Of a stretch of 64,000 nt of DNA, positions 24,763 to 38,699 are shown piece after piece (position 1 is the first letter of the stretch; every line of letters starts with the position of its first letter). Origin of the DNA: Takakia lepidozioides (lineage: Eukaryota > Streptophyta > Takakiopsida > Takakiales > Takakiaceae); NCBI GenBank assembly GCA_030704615.1, contig CM060734.1, positions 15,810,001-15,874,000 on the forward strand, given 5' to 3'. The position numbers and the translations under genes were made by a program. The notes under the pieces were generated by a model. That model did no database searches. It saw nothing but the letters and a program-made list of their open reading frames with translations, and was not told the origin of the DNA.

Positions 24763-27700
24763 TTTCCAAAAATACCACAAAATCTGTGTGTAGCGAAAAT
24801 ACGACGAATGGCGAGAAGTGAAACATTTTGCCACCGATGGAGCTGAGAATTCACGGGCTGATATGGGATATATAAATGTAGTTTGTCACCAAGTTTGGTG
24901 ATTTATGGAGCTGATTAGCAAAGGGGCCAAATTATTGAATCGACGGCACTCACAAGGCCTATTATTTGCATTTCTACTTCTTGGATGGATGAAAAATCCT
25001 GGAATTCGCCTTGAGGAGCTGGATGGATGAAATGACAACTCGTGCCAACTGGTCATCCAATTGGATGGATGAAAAGCCAGCTTTCATTTGCTTCTAAGAC
25101 TTTTCATCCATGTGGAATAGTATATTATAGATCCTCCAAGGGAACAATAGTTTGATGAATATTTTCCATTAGTCTATTAAGCCCAACAACAGTATAAAAG
25201 AGGGGCAAGGCTTCCCTTGTTCTTCATCTAGCACATTTGCTTAGTTTCTTCTTGCTTGTTGTTGTAGTGCTTGATAGTTTTTGGCTTGAGGAGGGGCTAG
25301 ATCCTAGGGAGTGGAGCTTGAAGCTCCCTAGTTAGGTAGGATTTTTGTAAGCTAAGGCAAGTGGCCTAGCTTGTGGGCCTTTGAGCCATTTTCATTTGTG
25401 AAGGAAGAGGGCAATTTCATGTGGAGGAAAGTGACTTGAGGACGAGTAGGAGAGGCTGGTATGGACTTATGGACGAGAGCCCAAGTGGAGGCCGCATAGA
25501 GTACCATTACTTGAGTCGATAGAGCATCCCAAGCACTCTCGCATAGAAAGGTTGATCCCATCTTACCATTTCACCATTTGTGTATGTGATTCATTTATTT
25601 TCCAAGCAAAGCTTGAAGTTGAAAATCTGATTTAGGCTCTTCAAAAGAGGAGAGTGCATTGTGGAATCCCATTATTTCATGTCTAGAAGTGACAAGGGGA
25701 AGACCCCCATAGTCTATTGGGAAGGGCACCAATAGAGGCTAGTATTTGAATTGTTGGAAGAAAGAATCTTTGTGTTTGATTACTAATTTGAAATATAGCC
25801 AGCTCTGGCAAAGGCAGGCCAGTAGGCTGGATCTATGATATAAGGCCACTATAAGGCCACTATGTGCTAATCCCCCCCCCCCCCCCACTAGCAAGCCATG
25901 GAGGCCTAGGGGAGGGTGGGTTGTATTTTTTGTCTTGGGGTTTGGGCGGGCTAATTTCGCTTGACAGCAGCTGCCCCAAAGTCGCGAGCAGCCCGGGAGG
26001 AGCGCGGGTGCTGCGCCTAGAGAGTAGAGACTCGATTACTAAAAGCGTGGAGGCAGCCGTGGCCCAGCCACGACGAACGGGAGCGGGGCCCCAGTGTTGA
26101 CCTTAAGTCGTACTGAGATCAAGAACATCAGCCGCGTGGCTCAGGCGTGAGGCCCTGAAGCGTGCGAGCAGGGTGCGGGTCTTTACCTGCTGGATAACCA
26201 AAAGTTGAGACGGACCGGTGGACGCTGATGTTAACCGCAACGGTCCATGGTTTGGACCGCTACGCGCGGATCTGAGCCCCGCCGCGTGGCGGGGGCGTTT
26301 TACCCAGCGGGCAATGCGTCTGCAAATTCCCTTGAATGGGGGTATTCTTACCTTTAGCTATTAGATTCAATTTCTACCTCTCTAAGGGTTAGGAGCCATT
26401 GTCTAAGGCGCCAATGGTAGATAAAATATAGGATTTTGGGAGGACGTAGCCTTGGAGGGGAGCGTTCTTAGGACTCCAAGATAGAGCCAAGCGGGCCTGG
26501 GAGCAGTGAGCTAGAGGCGGAGACCTCGAGAGAGAAGGGAGGAGAGAAAGTACTATGTCCTAAAAACTCGGCTACAATGAGCCTTTGTGTCAGAGCCCAA
26601 GGTAGAGGATGACGTTTTCCATGGAGGGAAAGCGCACCAGCGCCTTAAAATAATGTAAGGGGGTGAAATCTGGCTTGGATCCAACAGTGGTTATTTTATT
26701 ATTTACGCATGCATGTTCTGGACTAACGAATGTAGTATGCAGGGATGAGCTCTCAGCGAGATTCATTCATCCGATAGAGCCGCGGCAGTTCTCCGCGGCA
26801 AGGAACGGTTCCCGGGTGTTCCTCGGTTCTCATTGGGTTCCCACAGGGTTCCCAAAGGCATCTTTAGGCGCCAAGAGTATCTTTGGATTCCCCACATGAT
26901 TTCCCATGGGGGAGGTATTTTTTCTGATTTTTCTTAATTTCTTTATTTTCCAACATTTCTGATTTACAAAATTGCTTAAATAGGATAGATGCACGTGGTG
27001 CTCGTTATAGCCTGCAGGGTGTTGATTAAACTGATTGAACTTGTTGAGTTCAGGGGCTTAGAACCACCTTATTGAATTTGGTGAACCTATTGGATGACGA
27101 TAGGCATTTTGGTCACTCCTTTGCTAAAACAAAATATTTAGGCACTGGGGTAGGAAGCGTTGGCCCTTCTATTAGAGGTGACTTGAACTCAAGCCCTCGG
27201 TGAAGGAGGGGCATTGGGAGAGGAAGATTTTCCCTCTAGGCTCGGCAGGTGCCTTGTGAAGGGATTAAAACATGTCCCGGCTGTAGGCAGATCGAGGGCC
27301 TAGGCGGTAGGAACTAGACAATAAAACACAAAGACTTGGAAGGCAGTTGCTGAGTAGATTGTAGGATACCGTAGGACTTAGAAACGCAAACTCGCCCTAT
27401 GAAGAGGAGTACGTGATTTCTCTTTGCCGGTAGGACTTAAATAGTAATCATAGCCACCATGTACGACCACGGACCCCCTACACTAACCGCAGTCGGGTAG
27501 GCGGTTCAGTGAGCCCAACCTACACCGCAACTTACCACGACCCCCCTAGACTACTATGCCGTCACCCTGACCGCGCGCGCTCAGGGCTCGTCAAACACCA
27601 TAGGAGGCCATTACGGAGCGCGATGCCCTCACCCTCGTGGCAAGAAATCTCAACCCACTTCATTCACAACCGGCCACGGAAGATGCCCTTTATGGCATCT

Positions 27701-27869
27701 TTGGCAAAGACAACGCTGAGCACATTCATTTCAACTCAATTGACAGGAGAAAATTCGGCACACAGGGATGGCTCTAATCATCTGCAAGAACCCTAGTGTA
27801 TATACCCAATGGTGCAACCGTCCGCCAGTCCTAGTTATCGACTGACTCATCAAATTCGAGCCTCACACG
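24763..27869. other. No gene seen; promoter-like and low-complexity tracts
   Basis: Contains four GGATGAAA/TTTCATCC octamers (24987, 25025, 25067, 25102) upstream of a TATAAAAG at 25193, a 15-C run at 25872-25886, and a GC-rich patch about 25970-26310 with no ORF of note. The TATA with its downstream sequence resembles an LTR or gene leader. No tRNA or rRNA was found. Confidence 0.35.
25193..25200 (+). promoter_or_regulatory. Candidate TATA box (TATAAAAG)
   Basis: A canonical TATAAAAG preceded within 210 bases by four copies of the octamer GGATGAAA or its complement. No coding exon could be linked to it, so it may belong to an LTR remnant. Confidence 0.3.
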
Positions 27870-27874
27870 AATAG

Positions 27875-28297
27875 CCTCAATGGGGCTACCCCACCAGCAG
27901 CCAAGATTCTGGAACGACTGAGAGTTGCTAACATCAACCAAGCACTGGCCGACACTGTCAACTCCCTCACCATCAAATCAACATCGACTTCCAAGCATGG
28001 GCACGAATTTCTAATGTCGGAGATTGACAAGAAACTGGCTACGCACGCCATCTCTATCAAAACCGAATTCAAGGGTGATCTGGCGAGCATGGAGAACAAG
28101 GTCGCCCTCACATGGCAACCCAACACGAAGCTCACCACAATTACCTTGTGTCTCTCCAAGACTCCATCACCAAAAATCTTGGAGCTAATCTGGAAAACTT
28201 CTACAACCACGCTAAGCTAGTGTTGGACAAACTGCCTCCCCCCCCCAGGGGTGTCTACACACGTCTCCCACGGCACCATGGCGGATGTGCAGGGTAG
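27875..28297 (+). pseudogene. Possible gag remnant of the DNMT-bearing Ty3 element
   Basis: A plus-strand frame without early ATG reads NGATPPAAKILERLRVANIN and continues with charged helical sequence (EIDKKLATHAISIKTEF, DLASMENKV). It is followed after a frameshift near 28110 by NYLVSLQDSITKNLGANLEN. The heptad-like character and its place upstream of the protease suggest a gag N-terminus. No zinc knuckle is visible. Confidence 0.3.
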
Positions 28298-28299
28298 AG

Positions 28300-29490
28300 G
28301 CCCCAAGCCCCTGGCTCTGATCGAGCTCATGCTCTCCACTCCCCCGGGCTTCTTATCCGGGCCGACCATCGTTGCCAAAGCGTCTCTCCAGCCGCTTCCT
28401 GACCCTGCGCCGCCCACGCACACCCACCACGCTCAGTTGACGAGCACTCTCACCATGCATGCCAACATGGATAATGCCTAAGTCTACGACAGATCGCCAC
28501 GGCCAAGTTCCTGCCAGTAGAACGCGCCAGCTCGCTCTCCCTCTCTTAGTGCTCACTTTGCTCAACAACTTCTCTCTCTCACGTTTTACCATAGCCACTT
28601 TGTAATTCTCAATTCCAATATGCAATGTCGTGATCTCTTCTCTACTCCCCTGCTCTGCCCTACACTTGTTCAAAGCACCCCCCTACCCCCCCCCCCCCCC
28701 CCTCCCTCTTCCCCCTGTCGCGATTCAGTGCTGCTATTGCGCGCGTGATGAGCATTCTGGACCACCTGCAATCCATGACGCAAAGTACCATGACTGCGTC
28801 CCTACTAACACACCCTGCACTACCCGCTCTCTCAGCCACTACTCCCCACATAACATCCGGTGCAATGCATGGCTTCCCCACTGTTCGTTCCCCATTAACA
28901 TACACAACTACACCCCCACGCCCCACCTCTTCTTGCCACTCTCTCACATACTTCGCCATCGCCCCAGAGTGAGCAGCTTTCCACTCCCTGCCCACCCAGC
29001 CTTGCCCGTCACAGTAACCCATCACCTGCCCTGCTCCTAGCACATGGCCGATGATCATACGCGCCACATAACCCCTATTCAAAAATCCCAATCATTCCGC
29101 TTGGATAGTCCGTGGCACCTTAACCGTAATTTCCCCCACTCACGAATGCCCTCATCAACACTCATTCTTATCCCCACTCATCTAGCCACACAACTCATCC
29201 CCCCTGACCCTCACCCTACTTCTATCCAGATCCCGACACCTCATTCCACCCATACCACCCTACAGCTGCCTGCTCTACCCTCCCCCCCTAGCCACCATCC
29301 TCCTCTAACACCCCTGCCCTTTCCCGTCCACCCGCCCCACCAGTCTCCCCACCCCCGGGTCCCAACCCCCAAGCGCTTACCTTGGGCTCTTATACATACC
29401 TCCTCTACCCACTCAATCTCTTCCCAACACTCCACCCCCTTTCCAATCCACCACACCATTACACAAATTATGCAGCAGCTCTTTCTCTTT
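28300..29490. other. Pyrimidine-rich stretch, no assignable gene
   Basis: Strongly C- and T-rich on the plus strand, including a 17-C run at 28686-28702. ORFs on both strands are long only because of this bias (Pro/His/Thr-rich on plus, Gly/Trp-rich on minus). The minus-strand 28660-29091 frame has the best composition but no recognisable motif. Confidence 0.35.
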
Positions 29491-29900
29491 GAGTGGACCG
29501 GCAGGCAAGAGGTACCGGCCACTGCGGGTCTTGTTGGACTCGGAGCTCAGCCACTGATGTTGGGCAGAGCTGCTATTGTAGGTTTGGGCCTCATGGAGGT
29601 GGATATGGAGCCTTGTCCTTTCCAGATACAGACATCTCTGGGAGGATCAGAGAAGGCTCGGGGCATGACACGGCGTGAGTTGGCCATTAGACTACAACCG
29701 GATCACCCTACAGATGGCTCAATGATGCGAGCCAAGGCCATTGTGACAGATGTGCTCTCTTATGAAGTCCTGGATGGTGGGACAGTGTTGTAGCCCATGG
29801 GCTTCATCCTGGATTTTTTGGAGGAGTCAGCCTCCTATAGGCCTGGATGGCAGTCAAGGGATGGCCGGCGTGTGCAACTCCCTGTGACATTCATTGGGGG
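29490..29900 (+). pseudogene. Ty3 aspartic protease region of the DNMT-bearing element
   Basis: The retropepsin core (LLDSGAQPLMLG) is recoverable across a 1-base shift near 29536: one frame gives RVLLDSE and the other GAQPLMLGRAAIVGLG. Downstream runs PCPFQIQTSL, RELAIRLQPD and VLSYEVLDGGTVL, then a TAG and YRPGWQSRDGRRVQLPVTF in the same frame. The Asp-Ser-Gly triad marks the catalytic half of a dimeric retroviral-type protease that would cut the polyprotein. The shift and stop show it is dead. Confidence 0.6.
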
Positions 29901-30145
29901 TATTGCAGCTGCCCAGCGGGGCAATAGAAGAAAATGCTCATGCAGAGGATGTGCCACCTCCAACAGAGGAGGATAATATGCATGGTACGGCGGAGTTGCC
30001 TGCCATGATTGCTCACACTCCATTGTGGGGCACGAGCAAGGATTTGCAGCAGGCTGCTGATAGACGGGTGCAACAAGCCTGGGTAGAGGCCTTTGTACCA
30101 TCAGGAGAGGAGGAGAGTGCGGTGATTGCACCAAGACTACCTTAG
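29894..30145 (+). pseudogene. Polyprotein linker between protease and methyltransferase
   Basis: Open frame of 83 codons in the same frame as DNMT motif I, separated from it only by a TAG at 30143-30145. It is acidic and Ala-rich (EDVPPPTEEDNMHG, VEAFVPSGEEESAVI) with no recognisable fold. It is probably a spacer joining the protease to the DNMT domain. Confidence 0.5.
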
Positions 30146-31140
30146 TTGTTGCCATTGGACACCACACTTATTGTGTGGCAGTGCCCGGATGAAGGTATAT
30201 GCCTTCTGGACTTGTTTGGCGGGATCAGCACTGGATTGGCTACAGTGTTGCAGGCGAGTTTGACGTTACCTGTATGTGGAGAGGGATGAGACTGCACGAT
30301 GTGTCTCACTGCGCCATGTTGCTCAGTTGGTGCAGCAGTACCCTGATTTGTTGTCGGTGTCTGCAGTTCGTGGATACCAGCAAGCCTTGCCAGTATATAT
30401 CTCTTTGCTGGGGGTGAAGGATTTGGCACGGGTTGGGCCTATTCACTTGGTAGTGGCAGGTTGGCCTTGTCAAGGGCATTCATCAGCGGGGCATGGCAAT
30501 GGGTTACAAGACTCAAGGTCATGACTGTTTTGGGAGATGTTGAGGGTCTTGCGTTATTTACAGCTTCAGCAGGCAGACTCTCCAGCATACATCTTAGAGA
30601 ATGTACCATTGATGGGTGATTCTCAGGCCAAGATGATGGGCAATGTGTATCAAGTCTGGTCTTGGCTTGGATCAGCAGTGTTGCTAGATGCAGCTGCAGT
30701 TGGGTCACGAGCTCATTGTCCACGGCTATGGTGGACCAACTTGATGCAACCTGCACTGCTCAAGCATGCATTTGATGGGGTGCAACGGCCAGCATACCTT
30801 ACAGTGGATAGCATCTTGGACACAGGGAGGCAGTCTCAATGAGTGAAACATGATGACCGTTCGCCTTTGGCAGTGGTCAACAAGATGGGTCAACCACGAG
30901 CAGCACTACCTACACTGCTTAGCTTTCCTGCATCTCATGCTTTCCGGGATAGTGGACCTGGCCTTCTGTGGGATGCTCAGTTGCAACAGTTAGTGGAGCC
31001 CAATGCCGATGAGCGTGAGCGGGCGATGGGTTTTTACCACTGGTACCACGGTGGTGCCATCTCTTTCTGAGGCATCACGTCGTCAGGTGTTGGGGCAAGT
31101 GATGGATCTCAATTGCTTGACCTGGATTGTCAGCCTGGGT
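30146..31140 (+). pseudogene. DNMT3-like cytosine-5 DNA methyltransferase domain inside Ty3 pol
   Basis: All main C5-methyltransferase motifs occur in order. I: LLDLFGGISTGLATVLQA (30203-30256). IV: VAGWPCQGHS with the catalytic Cys codon at 30468-30470. VI: ILENVP (30591-30608). VIII: AHCPRLWWTN. IX: NADERERAMGF near 30990-31025. X: RRQVLGQVMDLN near 31080. The WWTN-type motif VIII and compact size suit the DNMT3/DRM branch better than DNMT1. The enzyme class moves a methyl group from SAM to cytosine C5. Damage: a frameshift near 30270, TGA at 30522-30524 and 30840-30842, another frameshift near 31030, and Cys for Arg in motif VIII. The domain sits between protease and reverse transcriptase, so it was made as part of the polyprotein. 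I am confident of the family; the branch is less certain. Confidence 0.85.
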
Positions 31141-31439
31141 ATGGCTGAGCAGCATAGAATGCGGACAACTTCTGTCACTACACTTCCTTTAACAGTCTCC
31201 CTGCCTACCGAGATAGTACAGGCAGTGAGTGGGGGCGAGCAGGTGAAGACCACAAGGTGCAGACATCCATGGCACACGTGGGAGGTGCTCGAGGTTCAGA
31301 GGGAGTTGGTAGACACGGCAGCGATGATGGATGAGGTTGGGGATTTTTCTCGGATTGAGGAAGTCATCAAAGAAGGGATGATAGGGCAGGATGAGGCCTT
31401 GTCATTGACTGAGCAGGCAGGGAGTATTGCTCAAGAGGT

Positions 31440-32555
31440 TGCAGCATAGCAACCACGAGACGCGTCTTCTACCTCTAAGCCTGTTGGACTTAATGTTGCA
31501 GTCACGGAGGACAATTGGAAGCCGGATGTTGGACCTATAGTCAGCGGAGGAGAGAGACAACGTATACGGCGGTTCTTGAGGGCTTACATGAACTGCTTTG
31601 CCTTCAGTTTGAAGGACTTGGGAGCACTGAAGGGTCAGGAAATTTGCATTGAGTTGACCACTGACACACCAATCTTTCGGAGACCCTATAGATACAGTGA
31701 CATGGAAGGTCCTTGATTCAGATGAGGACTCAGGACCTTTGGGAGGTTGGTTTGGTGGAGCTATCTGGTGGAGAGTATACTTCAGCCACAGTGATGCCAG
31801 CCAAGAAGGATGTCTATGGCAATTGGACGGAGAGACGTATGTGCGGTGATTACCGGCTTGTAAATCGTCAGACCAAGTCCGATATATATGCCATGCCAAT
31901 GCCGGAGGAGATCTTTGATGCCATTGGACATGCCAAGGTCGTTAGCACTTTGGATTTGCAATCCGGATATCACCAGTTGCCGATCAAAGAGGCGGATAAG
32001 CAAAAGACGACATTCTGGGGGATCAATGAGCACGACAAAGATTGTCTATATCAGTGGTGATTTTTACCATTCCGGCTGAAGAACGCTCCTGCAGAGTTCC
32101 AGAGGGTTATGGATAGGATTCTAGCAGGGGTGGAGTTTGCTCGGTGCTACATAGATGATATCATCATCTTCAGTGCTACAGTGGAGGAGCATGAGAGACA
32201 CCTTCAGGTGGTATTTGAGCGCTTGAGGGCACACGGATTGAAGTTACATCCGGGCAAGTGCAAGTTTCTCCACAACCAGATTGAATATCTGGGTCACATG
32301 ATATATCCTGTAGGATTGGGGGTACAGCAGACTAAGGTAGAGGCCATTGCACAGATTCCATGCCCCATGGATGTGAGCCGAGTTCCAGCTTTCATGGGGT
32401 TGACAAACTACTATCGATGGTTTGTCAAGGGATTTAGTGCTATTGCAAAGGCTCTAACCAAGCTGACCAAGGGGACCAGGAGTGACAGTGGGAAGATGAG
32501 CAGGAATGAGCTTTTCAGAAGCTCAAGGCAAGGTCGACCTCAGCACCTATCTTGA
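31440..32555 (+). pseudogene. Ty3 reverse transcriptase of the DNMT-bearing element
   Basis: An N-terminal lead (FSLKDLGALKGQEICIELTT) is followed, after a frameshift near 31710, by the RT fingers and palm: RRMCGDYRLVNRQTK, LDLQSGYHQLPI, FLPFRLKNAPAEFQRVMD and the catalytic CYIDDIIIFS (YIDD codons 32148-32159). Then come KLHPGKCKFLH and the thumb/connection FMGLTNYYRWFVKGFS. An in-frame TGA at 32058-32060 replaces an expected Trp or Arg. The enzyme copies element RNA into DNA. It follows the DNMT domain with about 300 bases between them. Confidence 0.8.
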
Positions 32556-32935
32556 GACAACCTATCAGGGGGCGTCCTTTTCAGTTGCACACGGATGTTA
32601 GGGCTTGGAGCGGTGCTCACACAGGTGGATGATGAGGGAAGAGAGTTTGTAGTGGCTTATGCTAGCCGCTCAAACAATGTTGCAGATGCTAAGTATAGCT
32701 CATATGAGGGAGAGTGCTTAGCTGCAGTGTGAGCCATGGCACACTTCAGATGCTACCTATACGACAATCTCTTCACCCTTGTCACAGATCACTAGCCACT
32801 CAAGTGGTTGATGGAGTCAGACAAGCTTACGGGAAAGCTTGCACGGTGGGCACTCATACTCCAAGAGTATGACTTTCAGGTGGTATCGACCCGGTCTAGT
32901 CAATTGAGATGCGGATGGGTTGAGTCGCAATCCAT
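32556..32935 (+). pseudogene. Ty3 RNase H of the DNMT-bearing element
   Basis: Recognisable by [31 protein letters not shown] and PLKWLMESDKLTGKLARWAL, then EYDFQVV. TGA replaces the Trp after ECLAAV, and TAG follows TDH. The ending is scrambled (STRSSQLRCGW) compared with the NRDADGLSRN seen at 21945-22030. It would remove the RNA strand during reverse transcription. About 210 bases of degraded spacer follow before integrase. Confidence 0.7.
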
Positions 32936-33146
32936 GCACGAGCCAGCAAGATGACATTGGAGCTCGGTGGCATGGTGAGACGGACAAGGAGATGGTGCCC
33001 GGATGGCACGCATCTGCTTTTCTGTGTATCTTGGCAACGGAAGGCCAGGTTGGACCTACAACATGGATGACTGTAGACCGAGTGTTTGAGAACCATGAGG
33101 CCACCGATGAGTCAGGTGGGCCAGAGATATACATGAGGATTCAGCT

Positions 33147-33860
33147 GTGTTGGACTATCTCCGCACTGGAGACACGACAGCCACTTTGACTGCTAAGGAG
33201 AGGGATCAGAACCTGCAACGAGCCAAGAGGTTCAAGTGGGAGGGGACATACCTGCTCCGAGTGTCGGAGGATGGTCGAGTGAGGATTGTGCCTCACCCAA
33301 CACAGCGGGCACGGTTAGTGCGGCATGCCCATGAAGAGTTGGGGCATTTTGGGGTGCGACGCACTCACAGTTTACTGCAGGGGCAGTATTGGTGGCGTGG
33401 TATGCATACAAAGGTGCAACAATTTGTGGCTAGGTGCATGGTGTGTGATAGTGTGCGTGCTTCATTCAACGCCCCTACACCACAATTGTATCATCTTCCG
33501 ATCATGGGATTGGGCTACAGGTGGAGTCTTGACTTTGCCGGGCCGTTGCCACTAACGATGCGCCACCACAAATACGTGTTGGTGATGGTGGAGCACTTCT
33601 CCAAGTGGATTGAGTTGGTTCCATTGCCTGATAAGGCTAGTGAGGGAGCTGTGTATGCATTTTTGTATCGTGTACTTAGCCAATTTGGTGCCCCAGCGGA
33701 GGTACTCACGGACCAAGGGAGAGAGTTCTTGGGGGAGTTTCAGACGTTATGTGATAAAGCCTTGATAGACCATCGCACCACTTCTCGGGATCATCCTCAG
33801 GCCGATGGCTTGGCAGAGAGAGTTGTGCAGACAGTTAAGAGAGGTTTGCGCAAGTATGGC
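33147..33860 (+). pseudogene. Ty3 integrase, first part (split by an LTR element)
   Basis: H2C2 zinc domain (RHAHEELGHFGVRRTHSLL, CMVC), then the DDE core: SLDFAGPLP, VLTDQGREF and GLAERVVQTVK with the Glu. All three catalytic acids are present. The frame is open from 33147 until RKYGC, where the gag-only LTR element begins at 33861. The integrase resumes at about 42171. Before this insertion it would have formed one continuous domain. Confidence 0.85.
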
Positions 33861-36157
<2,297 letters not shown>

Positions 36158-36169
36158 TGGTATCAGAGC
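36158..36169 (+). promoter_or_regulatory. Primer-binding site (initiator tRNA-Met)
   Basis: TGGTATCAGAGC, complementary to the 3' end of plant initiator tRNA-Met, lies immediately after the 5' LTR. Confidence 0.9.
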
Positions 36170-36236
36170 CACGCTGGATCTTGTCTGAGAGATGTAGGTT
36201 TTCAGTGTAGCAAGATAGGAGAGTGATTTGCGAGCA

Positions 36237-37451
36237 ATGGTGACTAACATTCCATTTTACGGAAAGAAGGATGAGGATGTTTGCAGCTAGATCCAGAATC
36301 TGAAAAGGGATGGTGAGAGGCGGAGCTTTGACGAGCACAAGTTATTTATATCGGCAAGGCTGAATCTCAAGGCACGGGCTGACACTTGGCATCGAATGCA
36401 AAAACCAAGGTCCATGAACTGGCATGATTTTCAAGTAGCCATAATCTTGAAATTTGGAGGAGAAGGTCAATCAAGTAAGAGTAAAGTGATGTTAGCAGGG
36501 AAGTTTGATGGGATAGATACAAATGTGGAAGAGTCTGCTACAGGAATGGAAGAGAAATTGTCTCCGATTGAGAAGGATACTCACAACAGGTTCACACCTG
36601 TGAGTTCTATTGATCATGAACCTATACCAGATCACAAAACCATGTCATGGAGGTGCTTTAGGGAGAAGAACCAAATCAGCGAAGTCCATGCAATGCTTCC
36701 TCGAGTTCTCAGCTTGAACAACACAAGGCAGGAAGTAGAGTGTTGCACTGCATGTCCATCAAGACAGAATCAGATCCGAAGTGAAAAGAATCACCGGCTG
36801 GGGCTGCAAGTGGGAACATGTGGAATGCAAGATTCATGTTGTGGAATGTTTGAACAATGGGAATCGAAGAGCAGCAGTAGGATGGAGTGCGAATGTGTAA
36901 GCTCTCTTGGCACAAACATTGTGAATGTGTTTTGTGATGAGGAAGGAGAGATCATGGAAGACATCTTTTGTTCAACAGAGGATCAATCAGGTGTCAATGA
37001 AGAGTGTACACCTAGATTGCAAGTTCATGTGCAGTTCCCAAGGTCTTATACAAGGGCACATGTAGGGCAAGACATACCTGGGGAGTTTGGGCATGATACC
37101 ACCAACTCCCCAAGCAATAGTGGTACAACCGGTGAAATGAGTGTCATGGTAGAGAAAGATGACAACCAGTCTTGGACAGACCTGATGGAGTGGGTGGAGG
37201 AAGAGTGTACGATGCTTGCTCAAACTAGACAGGATCTAAGGAAAGATACACACCTAGATCAAGACATGCTTGGGGAGTTTGGGCATGATGCCGCCATGTC
37301 ACCAAAGATTAGTGTTTCCAGGAAACGAATGAGTGTGATGGGGAATGAGGAGTACAACAGAGCTCAGATACCAGGATATTCTCACAAAGGAAAGCTGCAG
37401 CTTGGATGGAGAGGAAACAGTGAGACACAAAATAGCTCCACTCATATGTAG
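36237..37451 (+). pseudogene. Ty3-type gag of the gag-only element
   Basis: ATG at 36237 opens MVTNIPFYGKKDEDV, a gag start. TAG then stands at codon 18, where a Trp is usual. The frame continues IQNLKRDGERRSFDEHKLFI, ARADTWHRMQKPRSMNWHDF and ILKFGG, the classic retrotransposon gag pattern. The remaining ~330 codons are Cys- and acid-rich with two related stretches (GQDIPGEFGHDTTNSP and DQDMLGEFGHDAAMSP), an internal repeat. It ends with TAG at 37449. Gag forms the particle that packages element RNA. Apart from the early TAG the frame is open. Confidence 0.65.
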
Positions 37452-38258
37452 TTGGAGAATGGAGAAACATCTCTGGATGAGGGAAGGGAACTAAGTGGGC
37501 TGCATACCGAGCTTGCGGCTGCACTGAAGGAGAAATTAAAGGTAAAGGATACACGAGATAGCGTTGTAGCCACCCTAGCATTACAGACTGAAATACAGGT
37601 AGACGTCTTGGTCGTGGAAAATCAACAGTTATGGTTGGATCTAGCAAAATCCAACCAAGAACTAAGTCAGGCCAAAGAAGAATGCGTGGATAAGCTCCGT
37701 AGTGATGACAAGCATCTTCAGGCAGAGCTGCAGTGGCTCCAGCTGCTCTTGGAGCTATGTACCTCATCAGTCAATAACATGTTCCTTGGGACACCAGGTA
37801 CCCTAATTCAGGACAAGGAAGAGGAAATTGAAACTTCTTTGGATGACAAGGCATTGACAAATGTTGGGCGAGATGAAGGGAACATGGAGTATCAGGTGTG
37901 GAAGCATTCATACAATGGAGAGGCCCCGAAGATGGTGATAAGGAGAGGGGATAGCCTGAAGGATCGAGACATGATGACACCTAAGCTTGTATGTGATGAT
38001 GAAAAGAGTGGAGAAGTCATTAGGGCATACGAAGGGGCAGAAAACCATGTGGGGAAGCCAAGAGTGTGGACATATGAAGGCTTGCATTCTGAAGAGAAGA
38101 TTCACAAAAAGAAGATGCATAACAATGAGGTGATTCGGCGAGGAACAGATCTGCCAAAAACAAAGAACAAATGGGGTCAAAAATGGAGGCAAGGCACAAC
38201 GAAGTCGTTCATCAACCACAACATGCTCCGGTTCACAAGCTGTCTACAGAATTATTAA
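37452..38258 (+). CDS. Coiled-coil ORF following gag, same frame
   Basis: Continues the gag frame after a single TAG, so it may once have been the end of the same protein. Residues about 15-95 are a strong coiled coil (GLHTELAAALKEKLKVKDTR, ENQQLWLDLAKSNQELSQAK). The rest is hydrophilic. There is no enzyme motif. It probably extends a structural gag protein or is a captured host fragment. An A-run of 17 or so (near 38258) ends it. Confidence 0.4.
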   Translation: MENGETSLDEGRELSGLHTELAAALKEKLKVKDTRDSVVATLALQTEIQVDVLVVENQQLWLDLAKSNQELSQAKEECVDKLRSDDKHLQAELQWLQLLLELCTSSVNNMFLGTPGTLIQDKEEEIETSLDDKALTNVGRDEGNMEYQVWKHSYNGEAPKMVIRRGDSLKDRDMMTPKLVCDDEKSGEVIRAYEGAENHVGKPRVWTYEGLHSEEKIHKKKMHNNEVIRRGTDLPKTKNKWGQKWRQGTTKSFINHNMLRFTSCLQNY

Positions 38259-38699
38259 AAAAAAAAAAAAAAAGGGAATGGGAGAAGGAGGATGTTAAGG
38301 CGTGGATGCAACAGGCCACCTCGACATTGATTATGTGCTATAGGGTCATCACTGGCATGTATCAGCAATTACAACAGTGGGAATGGGGGGCATCGATTGA
38401 GTGTTGCAGGTGCCTATGGCAAACCGTGAAGAACTGTTCGGGACGGGCCATCCTGATCACAATTTTGTGCTACCAATACATCTGGTATATGCATCCCAGT
38501 AATGAGAAGCAAGGTTGTAAAGGAATGGCTGACTCTGGTGGAAGATGGAAGCAAACGTGGGCTGCATACACGCCAAAGCACCAACACAAGAGGGGAGCAA
38601 GTTTGGGAAGCTGCCTTTGGAGTGTAACCTCTGTGGACATACCTAAAGAAGTCAACACTATACCAACAAGGGCAACTCAATATAGAAGAAAGGAACTGT

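Noticed and set aside
25970-26310. GC-rich patch as a possible rRNA or tRNA gene
   Set aside because: No recognisable rRNA core sequence or cloverleaf could be found.
28660-29522. Minus-strand ORFs of 143 and 93 codons
   Set aside because: Strong base bias of the region makes long antisense frames likely; no motif, no splice signals and no family resemblance.
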